This document shows, one piece after another, positions 1 through 6,291 of a stretch of 14,616 nt of DNA. Each line of letters opens with the position of its first letter. Position 1 is the stretch's first letter. This stretch comes from Planctomycetota bacterium (lineage in GTDB: Bacteria > Planctomycetota > GCA-002687715 > DRQF01). Both the position numbers and the translations under genes were made by a program. A model generated the notes under the pieces. It was not told the DNA's origin. It ran no database searches and was given only the letters and a program-made list of their open reading frames with translations. Location: the NCBI GenBank assembly GCA_015485455.1, contig WFTN01000331.1, forward strand, positions 1-14,616, given 5' to 3'.

Positions 1-2
1 TT

Positions 3-326
3 CTCTCTGGTGACCGCAATCTGAGGAACGCGACCTTTCCCGGTATCGGCCAGATGGATATGGGAGGTCCCATTGATCCAGTGACAGGCATCCCCGGGGC
101 CCTCACCATTTGGGGCAATGGTTTCACGCCAACCGCCGGGCATGACTATCTATTCTACACGGATGCTACAGGAGCGCTCTCCTTGCAGGCCACCATGCCT
201 TTCATCTCGACGTTCCCACTGCCATTTGTTCACCGCATCCCCTTCGCCACCTTCCAAGCCGTTATGGGCGTCCCCACAGCCCCCTACTTCGCCATCAGCA
301 ATGCTGTGGAGTTACTGCAGTGGTAG
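3..326 (+). CDS. C-terminal part of a probable secreted or cell-surface protein (5' end outside the window)
   Basis: The frame is open from the left edge of the window (first full codon at base 3) to a TAG at 324-326, so only the last 107 residues are present. An internal ATG at 54 is not needed as a start because the frame continues upstream without a stop. The peptide is rich in Gly, Pro, Thr and aromatic residues (GALTIWGNGFTPTAGHDYLF, then TMPFISTFPLPF) and has very few charged residues. That composition suits an extracellular beta-rich domain, such as those ending large planctomycete secreted proteins. No catalytic motif or anchor is visible. The 'secreted' call is inference from composition; the family is not recognised. 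Confidence 0.55.
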   Translation, partial: LSGDRNLRNATFPGIGQMDMGGPIDPVTGIPGALTIWGNGFTPTAGHDYLFYTDATGALSLQATMPFISTFPLPFVHRIPFATFQAVMGVPTAPYFAISNAVELLQW

Positions 327-348
327 GCCAAAATAAAGAGAGTTGAGT

Positions 349-521
349 CTAAGGATCGAAGCGGTAGCCAACGCCGTGGACGGTGATGAGGTGGCGGGGT
401 GATTCGGGGGAGCGTTCGAGTTTCTTGGGGAGCCCAAAAAAGTGCCTGTCGACAGTGCGGGTGGTGAATGAAGTATTTGCCCCTCACTCCTGGAAGCCAG
501 CAAGGATGTCGTGCTCTCGAA
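349..521 (-). pseudogene. Decayed remnant of an OmpR/PhoB-type response regulator (winged-helix C-terminus)
   Basis: Read on the minus strand, one frame gives [20 protein letters not shown], then [19 protein letters not shown] and a TAG at 351-349. This is the signature end of the OmpR/PhoB DNA-binding domain: TRTVD, the recognition helix with (R)KKLE, and TV(H/R)GVGYRF. The frame is closed upstream by a TGA at 486-484. In another frame just upstream, between about 486 and 521, lies [15 protein letters not shown], which resembles the start of the same domain. The roughly 15 residues normally between these parts (the 'RExLLxxVWGY' segment) are missing. 'LRKKLE' has become 'LPKKLE', with Pro inside the recognition helix. 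No receiver domain is present. Together these point to a gene broken by an internal deletion and frameshift. Its last bases overlap the start of the next plus-strand gene. Confidence 0.7.
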
Positions 522-1375
522 CTACATGCTGACTCACGACTATTATGAACACTTGCGCTTGGCCACAGCCTGTTCCACGAAAGCCAATTTCTTGGACTTT
601 GTTGTTTTCAATTATAGTCCTCTCAAGAAAAAACACTTCTTACCCTGCGGTGACCAAATGGTGCCTTGAGAGAATTCGCACAATCATCACGCCGAAAGAC
701 CTGGAGTCCTATCTGCAGTTTCTCGAAACAAGTAAGTCGCGGCGTGCTTGGGTTTCCCACAGAACCATTTGTTCGACCTTGAAGAAAACGGGATTGGGTA
801 ATGGCGATGGTTTCCTCGACCTTCACATGAGAGCTTTGGGCAACTCCCAATGTGATGCTGTTTTCTTGAGCCAAGACCAACGATTAAAGGAGAACAAGGA
901 GTATCAAACTTTGTTGTTTGAGCAGTGGATGCAGCGCGGGTCGAAAAAGAACGCAGCCCTTGGTCTCATGGATCTCCGTTTTATCCCTCAGGAGCGTTTG
1001 ATTGCAGTCCTCATGTCCACACTGGCCGCCAAGGATGTCGACAAGTGCTACGCCATCTTGGTTGAGATGTGCAACGCTGGAATCTCACTTGGGGATGGGG
1101 CATTTTTGCCGTTCTTTGCCCAAGTCATAAAGTATCGGGATTCCAAATCGGCCATAGAATCTCTGCAAGAATTAGCCGTGGAAGGTCTCAGGCAGCAATT
1201 CTCTATTGAATCTTTGAAAATCCTCGTGGAGGCTCAGCGGCTTTCAGACCCTGACAATGCCAAAGATGCCAAGGTCGCGATTGAGAAGATCCGCCTCTAT
1301 TTGAGCGAGAAGGCGGCCCTTCAGGAGATGGAGATCAATCAGAAGCTCATTGAAGCTGGCCGCCGAACAAAATAG
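511..1375 (+). CDS. Helical-repeat (PPR-like) protein of unknown function, with an apparent frameshift near 628-633
   Basis: The uninterrupted frame runs 545-1375, but its first 28 or so residues look non-coding (AWPQPVPRKPISW). The neighbouring frame gives a more protein-like stretch, KDVVLSNYMLTHDYYEHLRL then ATACSTKANFLDFVVFNYS, before stopping at 667-669. Removing one A from the A6 run at 628-633 joins the two frames (…SPLKKNTSYPAVTKW…). The start is uncertain: GTG 511 has a weak AAGGA upstream; ATG 526 and ATG 545 have no clear ribosome site. The C-terminal half has two units spaced exactly 35 residues apart, CYAILVEMCNAGIS and AIESLQELAVEGLR, matching the second helix of a PPR repeat (LFxxMxxxGxxP-like). 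A segment at about 820-900 (LDLHMRALGNSQCDAVFLSQ, then DQRL) faintly recalls a PIN-domain end. No signal peptide was seen. The frameshift may be real or an assembly error. Confidence 0.5.
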
Positions 1376-1395
1376 CAGCTTCTCGGCCATCACAA

Positions 1396-1420
1396 GGGAG
1401 GCGGAGCCCATCCGCCTCCT
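1396..1420 (+). terminator. GC-rich hairpin 20 bases after the PPR-like gene; terminator-like but without a U-tract
   Basis: GGAGGCGGA (1397-1405) pairs perfectly with TCCGCCTCC (1411-1419), with loop GCCCA. An extra G-T pair closes the base. It lies about 20 bases after the stop at 1373-1375. No T-run follows (next bases GCAGGTCATC), so it may end transcription inefficiently or simply protect the 3' end. Confidence 0.45.
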
Positions 1421-1620
1421 GCAGGTCATCAGTTGTGGATGTGGATCAGTCTTGCTGTTCGCAAGTATGTTGAATGAGCCGTAAATTGGACGGTTCTGTG
1501 AGGCGCCGGTTTCTCATTCGTTCGTTTCGACAAGTGTCGCTGAGGTTTATCTTCATTTGCTTTGATTGGATCTTTGCAGATAGAGTGGGGGGTGCCGAAG
1601 CTCGTGAATGAGGACAAACA

Positions 1621-2022
1621 TTGCAAGGCCTCGTATTTGACGAAAAACGAAAGCTGATCAGTTGGCAACCCAAGGAGGACTTTGGGCCAGCGTTGATTGC
1701 ACGCTATTTCGAAGAAATCGCCCAAGTGAATTGGGGCAACGATGCGGATCGCTATTGTGATCTCAGTTTGCTCGGCGACCTGGATTTGGACTACGAGAAA
1801 ATGCGTCAAGTCGTGTCCATCCGGAAGTCCACGCTTATGAACGCGAGGCACCTCAAACTGGGGATTTATGCTCCTCAAGATTTCGCATTTGCCACCGCAA
1901 GGATGTACCAATCCGTGATGTCTGGAGAAGACATGGAAATCTTGGTGAGCCGCGAAATCTCTCAAGTGGGGGGATTCTTAGGTGTTTCCCTCGATGGTCT
2001 TTTCGAAGGCCCAAGAGCTTGA
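1621..2022 (+). CDS. Small STAS/SEC14-like domain protein (133 aa)
   Basis: This is a single-domain soluble protein. The layout fits the small STAS/SpoIIAA-SEC14-like proteins common in environmental bacteria: an N-terminal strand pair (LVFDEKRKLISW), a helix, a strand with YCDLSLLGDLDLD, then LKLGIYAPQDFAFATARMYQ, which matches the family pattern 'xxIVAPSDLAFGxARMY', and a C-terminal SREISQVGGFLGVS resembling 'RDLEEALxWLG'. These proteins bind small hydrophobic ligands or act as partner proteins; nothing fixes the ligand here. The start is a TTG, supported by GAGGA at 1610-1614 with a 6-base spacer; an in-frame TGA at 1609-1611 excludes a longer product. No transmembrane or signal segment was seen. 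It is preceded by 245 bases without a convincing gene and is probably transcribed alone. Confidence 0.6.
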   Translation: MQGLVFDEKRKLISWQPKEDFGPALIARYFEEIAQVNWGNDADRYCDLSLLGDLDLDYEKMRQVVSIRKSTLMNARHLKLGIYAPQDFAFATARMYQSVMSGEDMEILVSREISQVGGFLGVSLDGLFEGPRA

Positions 2023-2243
2023 GGGTTTCACTTCGTTGCTTGGCTAAGATCACCATTGGGCTTGGAGTCTTGTCTTTCTTGGGAATTTTCCTTTTACCTT
2101 CCATTCCATGAACTCGTATTCTTGTATCCCATCTTCACAGCGGGCCCATTTGGGGGCCACCTCAACCTTCGCTACGTTCTGGGTGCCAATCTGTGTAGGA
2201 TACCCCTTGAACGACCCTTGGAATAGTCGAACCGAGAGATGAC

Positions 2244-2573
2244 ATGGGACCGAGAGACATAGAAATGGTTGGCAACCTGGTGAAGGTTTGCTTTGACAAG
2301 ACGCAGCGCCAAGTTGTTGATTCCATCGTGGCAGACGAGGAGGTCCGCTACGAATTTGAAGTGAGGCATGACGAATTGGAGATGGAGGACGGCGTCCTCT
2401 TAACTGCCAATCGGCGAGCTTGTTTGGCTTTGGCGAAAATCTTTGGCCAATTGGCTCTTTGCGACCTTCAGGACGGCCACAGCGTGCGGCTTGGTTGGGA
2501 CGAAGCTGATGCTGTCGGTATCCGCATAGTTCTGGACGAAACCGGCCGTATGGATGGCTGTGACGACACTTAA
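2244..2573 (+). CDS. Small orphan protein (109 aa), weakly like Imm32-type small proteins
   Basis: This small acidic, soluble ORF has no signal peptide. After a strand-rich N-terminus (LVKVCFDKTQRQVVDSIVAD, RYEFEVRHDELEM) it carries LLTANRRACLALAKIFGQLA, then a hydrophilic turn and GHSVRLGWDEADAV. That order recalls small proteins with the pattern 'l.aNreGLl.LA..ll.LA….GyHvHLD', some labelled immunity protein Imm32, but the key 'HLD' end is only partly kept, so this is a hint and not an assignment. Two starts are possible, ATG 2244 and ATG 2265; each has only a weak purine-rich GAGAG upstream, and these belong to a short direct repeat (ACCGAGAGA) before the gene. No toxin partner is obvious nearby. 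Confidence 0.45.
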   Translation: MGPRDIEMVGNLVKVCFDKTQRQVVDSIVADEEVRYEFEVRHDELEMEDGVLLTANRRACLALAKIFGQLALCDLQDGHSVRLGWDEADAVGIRIVLDETGRMDGCDDT

Positions 2574-2706
2574 CCCGACTCATTCATGAGATCGTGGTTG
2601 TTGTCTGAGAGAATGCTCCGCAAAGAAAGCTCAGCACAACGGTTCTAAAGACTTCTTCTCAAAACACAACACAGCCAGGGACGGCGGCGAGATCGTGTCA
2701 TTATTC

Positions 2707-2716
2707 GGGTTAACCC
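2707..2716. other. 10-bp perfect palindrome GGGTTAACCC
   Basis: A perfect inverted repeat without a loop sits in the 158-base gap between the convergent ends of the small orphan gene (2573) and gmd (2732). It could be a protein-binding site or chance; no U-tract or longer stem accompanies it, so it is not a convincing terminator. Confidence 0.25.
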
Positions 2717-2731
2717 TTGATGGGGAATGGA

Positions 2732-3778
2732 CTATTCCAAAGTCCGACTGGGCAATAGGCCCGCTTCGACGTTCTTCACGTCAGCTAAGACCATTTTCTC
2801 GACGAGTTGCTCGAAATTCACTTCTGGGTTCCAGTTGAGCGATTTTCTTGCACGGCTTGGGTCGCCCAAAAGCTGCTCAACTTCCGCAGGCCGCCAGAAT
2901 TTTGGGTTCACCCGAACGACCACCTCGCCGGTCTTTTGGTTGCGTCCAACTTCTTTCTCTGCCGATCCTTCCCATTCAATGGACATGTCTAAAGCCGAAG
3001 CTGCGGCATTGACGAAGTCCCGAACGGAATGAGTTCTTCCAGAAGCGATGACGAAGTCTTGGGGTGTTTCTTGCTGCATCATGAGATAGGCGGCATTCAT
3101 GTAGTCCCCAGCGAATCCCCAGTCTCTTTCGGCATCAAGGTTGCCCAATTGCATTTCACCTTTGCCGTCGTGATGAATGCGTGCCAAAGAAGAAGTGATC
3201 TTGCGGGTGACGAACTCTAAGCCTCGGAGGGGCGATTCATGGTTGAAGAGAATTCCAGAGACCGTGTACATATCGTGGGATTCTCGATAATTCACACTCA
3301 TCCAGTGAGCATAGAGTTTGGCAACACCATAGGGGCTGCGGGGGTAGAAAGGCGTTGTTTCGGTTTGGGGGACCGCTTGGACTTTTCCAAACATCTCAGA
3401 AGTTGAGGCCTGATACATCTTCATCTTCGGATCGACGCAGCGAATGGCCTCTAAGAGTCTTGCCACGCCGATGCCGTCGATGTCGCTCGTGTAGAGGGGT
3501 TGCTCAAATGAAATACCAACAAAACTCTGGGCGGCTAAGTTGTAAACTTCGTCCGGCTGAACCCGATCTAAGGTGCGGAGGATGTTGTTGTATTCAGCCA
3601 ATTCGAAGGGCTCGAATTGGATGTCGTCTAAGACGCCGATTTCCTTGAGCCGCCAAGTGGTGAGGGATGCGCTTCGTCGGTAAGCACCGTGAACCTGATA
3701 TCCTTCGTCCGTTAGTCGACGAGCGAGATAGGCTCCATCTTGTCCAGTGATACCCGTTATTAGTGCGCGCTTGGCCAT
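2732..3778 (-). CDS. gmd: GDP-mannose 4,6-dehydratase
   Basis: It converts GDP-D-mannose to GDP-4-keto-6-deoxy-D-mannose in the cytoplasm, the first step toward GDP-fucose, GDP-rhamnose or GDP-perosamine. The 348-residue length is normal for the family. Visible marks are the NADP-binding loop GITGQDG (9-15), the active-site group STSEMFG (125-131, with T126 and E128) and the Y150-x3-K154 catalytic pair in YGVAK. The substrate segments NHESPLRG, LGNLDAERDWGFAGDY and PKFWRPAEVEQLLGDPSRA are also present. The ATG is preceded on the minus strand by AGGGGG with a good spacer. It lies 98 bases after the radical SAM gene and may be co-transcribed with it, though a separate promoter is possible in the gap. 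The reductase or epimerase that would use its product (fcl, rmd or per) is not in this window. Family assignment is secure; the end sugar is unknown. Confidence 0.97.
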   Translation of the reverse strand: MAKRALITGITGQDGAYLARRLTDEGYQVHGAYRRSASLTTWRLKEIGVLDDIQFEPFELAEYNNILRTLDRVQPDEVYNLAAQSFVGISFEQPLYTSDIDGIGVARLLEAIRCVDPKMKMYQASTSEMFGKVQAVPQTETTPFYPRSPYGVAKLYAHWMSVNYRESHDMYTVSGILFNHESPLRGLEFVTRKITSSLARIHHDGKGEMQLGNLDAERDWGFAGDYMNAAYLMMQQETPQDFVIASGRTHSVRDFVNAAASALDMSIEWEGSAEKEVGRNQKTGEVVVRVNPKFWRPAEVEQLLGDPSRARKSLNWNPEVNFEQLVEKMVLADVKNVEAGLLPSRTLE

Positions 3779-3809
3779 GAGAATCCCCCTGCATTCATGT
3801 AGTGGGTGG

Positions 3810-3838
3810 ATTCTATCACAGTTTCCCCCAAAGGATAA
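3810..3838 (-). promoter_or_regulatory. Possible sigma70-type promoter for gmd
   Basis: On the minus strand, TTATCC (3838-3833), a 17-base spacer and TAGAAT (3815-3810) lie about 31 bases before the gmd ATG. The -10 matches in 5 of 6 positions and the -35 only in 3 of 6. If used, gmd could be expressed apart from the radical SAM gene. Confidence 0.35.
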
Positions 3839-3876
3839 ACGCGGATGGTGGACTCTTTCACCGATGGCGAGTGGGG

Positions 3877-5196
3877 TTAGTCTCTCTTGCTGTTCGGGTC
3901 TTTATCCGGACGCTGATCTGCACGGCTTTGGTCGGGGAACTTGTCCTCGAAGATGTAACCTTCTTCGTTGTAGTCCACCGACCCTTGTTCTGCCAGCAAA
4001 GAGCAGGAGGCGCAATAGGGCATGGGTTTCCCCTCGTGGAGTCCTTTGCGCAGAGCTTGGTACTCCTTACCATTCCAGATCTCGTTCCAGTCTTGTTGAA
4101 AGACATTGCCAACGACAGGGCGACTTTGGTGACAACAGGGAGCAACATCGCCAGATATGTTGACGAAGACTTGGCGCCAGGCAAATTGGCACCAATAGCG
4201 CCCTTTTTCCTTGCTCCATGCCGGTGGAGGAGATTCTTGGGCCATGACCTCTTGAGGTCGATTGGGAACGTCAGAGACGATCGGACCAGAAATATGATCC
4301 ATCCGTGGCAACATGCCTGTCGCCCCGACTTCGCCGTCTAATCCTTGGCCGCGGTGGCTGATTTCCAAGACTGTGGCATCTTCAATGTCAAAGAGAGCTG
4401 GTGCTGTCAGTGGCACTCCCAATTCTTCGGCCTTTTCTTTAGCTTTGATGATCCATTTGTTGGCCAAAGCTTTGTGCTCGAATAGAGAAGAACCCCGCAA
4501 TTCTTTGGTGAACACTAATAGGTGGCCAGCGCTCACTTCATCCACATGAAGCTTGTGGGCCCATTCGATGATGGCAGGGAATTCTTCAATATTCTCCCGC
4601 ATCAAAGTCACCCCAAAGGTGAATTTGACCTTTTTTATCAGCCCTTGGACCTCCCGTAGATCCCGAAATTGCTCCAGGTTGCGAATCACCACGTCGAATT
4701 TGGAGCCGGTACGACAATGCTCAAAGGTTTCTTTGGTGCCGCCATCGAAGCTCATGGTTAAGCGGTCCAGAAGGGGCATCATGCGCTCTAAGCGAGGGTT
4801 TTTGAGCAGCATGCCATTGGTGACGATTTCTAGTTTGACATCGAAGCGTTCAGCATACTCCAGCATGATGTCAAAGTGAGGAAAAGTCATGGGTTCGCCG
4901 ATGACCGTGGGATTCACCACGCTCACATAAGGGAAAGCCGTTTCAGCCATGGCCCGAAACATGGTCTCATCCATGGCGAATTTGTGGACGCCTTGCTTAC
5001 GGAACTCGTTGCGGCCGAATTCGCAATCACAAAAGAAGCAATGAAGATTGCAATCTCCGGTGAATTCAAAAGTGATTTTCATGGGCACGGCGTCGACCAC
5101 CGGATTGGCGGCATTCTCCGCAGACAATGCTTTGGCCTCATTTCCTTGGGTGACCGCTGTGTATTCATTCGAATCGAAATTTTGTGGCATGGGCAA
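3877..5196 (-). CDS. Radical SAM protein with SPASM-type C-terminal cluster domain
   Basis: The 439-residue protein has the radical SAM [4Fe-4S] motif CNLHCFFC (C49, C53, C56), with an extra cysteine at C58, in a barrel starting MKITFEFTGDCNLH. GEP at 100-102 and the strand EIVTNGMLL (123-131) follow as expected. The C-terminal part holds SPASM-type cysteines: C336, C354-C355 after FVNISGD, and C395-x2-C398, with the typical NxxQ-DWNEIWNGKEYQALR helix between. Such enzymes generate a 5'-deoxyadenosyl radical and modify peptides, sugars or other small molecules. The first 35 residues are low-complexity and the last 25 are charged and probably disordered. It lies just upstream of gmd on the same strand, so a role in glycan or cell-surface modification is plausible. 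No precursor-peptide gene is evident next to it. The fold is secure; the substrate is unknown. Confidence 0.9.
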   Translation of the reverse strand: MPMPQNFDSNEYTAVTQGNEAKALSAENAANPVVDAVPMKITFEFTGDCNLHCFFCDCEFGRNEFRKQGVHKFAMDETMFRAMAETAFPYVSVVNPTVIGEPMTFPHFDIMLEYAERFDVKLEIVTNGMLLKNPRLERMMPLLDRLTMSFDGGTKETFEHCRTGSKFDVVIRNLEQFRDLREVQGLIKKVKFTFGVTLMRENIEEFPAIIEWAHKLHVDEVSAGHLLVFTKELRGSSLFEHKALANKWIIKAKEKAEELGVPLTAPALFDIEDATVLEISHRGQGLDGEVGATGMLPRMDHISGPIVSDVPNRPQEVMAQESPPPAWSKEKGRYWCQFAWRQVFVNISGDVAPCCHQSRPVVGNVFQQDWNEIWNGKEYQALRKGLHEGKPMPYCASCSLLAEQGSVDYNEEGYIFEDKFPDQSRADQRPDKDPNSKRD

Positions 5197-5232
5197 CTCG
5201 TTCTTGTGTTCTCAATTGGCAGCATAGCACAA

Positions 5233-5260
5233 TTGACGTGGGATCATGACCATCTATAGC
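5233..5260 (+). promoter_or_regulatory. Candidate sigma70-type promoter, possibly for sdhCAB
   Basis: TTGACG (5233-5238; 5 of 6 to consensus), a 16-base spacer and TATAGC (5255-5260; 4 of 6). It points toward sdhC but would leave a leader of about 350 bases, so a closer promoter may exist. Confidence 0.35.
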
Positions 5261-5470
5261 GAAGATGAACCGCCCTTCTCTTGATCAGGAGAGAGGGTAG
5301 GGCTGACCCAAAACCACGATATCTGGACTGAGGTGAAAAAACCCCTATCAATCGCCTCGGGTTGCAAGTTTCCTCAACTTGAACCAAATGTCAGGAACTC
5401 AACCAAATTTCCTTTCCATGCCTTACGAAAGTGGCCCCCCATGGTTAAAGTCATTGAGCCGCGTTGATGA

Positions 5471-5496
5471 CCTCTCGTCTCAAGAGATGGGAGAGG
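5471..5496 (+). other. Hairpin in the sdhC upstream region
   Basis: CCTCTC (5471-5476) pairs with GAGAGG (5491-5496), and inside it TCTC (5478-5481) can face GAGA (5484-5487) across an internal loop. There is no T-run, so it is not an intrinsic terminator. It may be a leader structure or chance. Confidence 0.3.
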
Positions 5497-5613
5497 CTCT
5501 GTTTGGGCCTCAATGCTGGCCTTGAATCGAACGTCGTAGTCAGAATCGGCCGATTGCATCGGTCGCAGTTCAAACTGTCCAAGAAATCGGGCAGATGAAG
5601 GGGAGCTTAACTT

Positions 5614-6291
5614 ATGTCGGATGGAATCGGCAAATTCCTACTCTCCTCCCTGGGGAAGAAGTTGATCATGGGACTGACTGGGCTCATGCTCGTAGGTTTC
5701 TTGGTCGCCCACCTCCTCGGCAACCTCAGCATCTATGGTGATGTGGATCACGGCACCAGCTTCATCGCTTATGCCAACAAGCTCCACGATCTCGGACCAT
5801 TGCTGTGGGTTATGGAGATCGGTCTGGTGGCACTTTTTGGCGTCCACATCTGGATGGCTTTGAAGATCACAGCAGAGAATCGGAAGGCAAGGCCCCAAGG
5901 TTATGCCCACCCGAATACCTTCGGGAAGGCCACGCCTGCCTCCAGAAGCATGCCCTACACGGGCATCGCAATTCTCGGTTTCCTGATCATGCACCTGATT
6001 CACTTTCGCTTCATGAAAGGAATCGCCGCACCAGGATCAGTTGAGCTTCATCGCGAAGTCATTTCAGTCATGAGCGATCCTTTGTGGGGCAGTTTGTACG
6101 TCGTCTTGTCCATCTTGATTGGGGTGCATTTGGCTCACGGCTTTAAGAGCGCTTTTCAATCGATTGGCGTCAATCACCCTCGTCTCAACGGACTGTTGGG
6201 CAAGATGGGTATCGCTTTGGCGATCATCTTGGCGCTCGGATTCGCATCATTCCCAATTGTGGCCATGTTTGCTTGGAGGACATCGGTGTAA
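5614..6291 (+). CDS. sdhC: Succinate dehydrogenase cytochrome b558 subunit
   Basis: This is the membrane anchor of complex II, carrying two b hemes and the quinone site. The 225 residues form five hydrophobic segments at about 17-39, 62-84, 114-136, 158-178 and 198-220, as expected for the single-subunit anchor of the b558 type, which needs no SdhD. Likely heme-ligand histidines are H33 (VAHLLGN), H78 (GVHIW), H127/H130 (MHLIH) and H172/H175 (VHLAH). The opening [13 protein letters not shown] is the usual start of this family. The ATG has AAGGGGAG about 10 bases upstream. The stop TAA (6289-6291) shares its last A with the sdhA ATG, giving translational coupling. Confidence 0.95.
   Translation: MSDGIGKFLLSSLGKKLIMGLTGLMLVGFLVAHLLGNLSIYGDVDHGTSFIAYANKLHDLGPLLWVMEIGLVALFGVHIWMALKITAENRKARPQGYAHPNTFGKATPASRSMPYTGIAILGFLIMHLIHFRFMKGIAAPGSVELHREVISVMSDPLWGSLYVVLSILIGVHLAHGFKSAFQSIGVNHPRLNGLLGKMGIALAIILALGFASFPIVAMFAWRTSV

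Larger units (their letters stand above)
5197..5613. other. 417-base non-coding stretch between the divergent radical SAM gene and sdhC
   Basis: No convincing gene was found here; a 61-codon minus-strand frame (5374-5559) lacks a ribosome-binding site. The stretch should hold the promoters for both flanking transcripts. A fair plus-strand promoter lies near its left end, and a broken hairpin lies at 5471-5496. The sdhC ribosome-binding site AAGGGGAG lies near its right end, about 10 bases before the ATG. Confidence 0.6.

Noticed and set aside
1429..1965. 178-codon minus-strand frame
   Set aside because: It lies antisense over the STAS/SEC14-like gene, which has a good ribosome site and family motifs; the minus translation shows no domain.
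3802..4341. 179-codon plus-strand frame over the radical SAM gene
   Set aside because: It is antisense to the conserved SPASM region and has no domain of its own.
5374..5559. 61-codon minus-strand frame in the sdhC upstream gap
   Set aside because: No ribosome-binding site, no recognisable motif, and the length is expected by chance.
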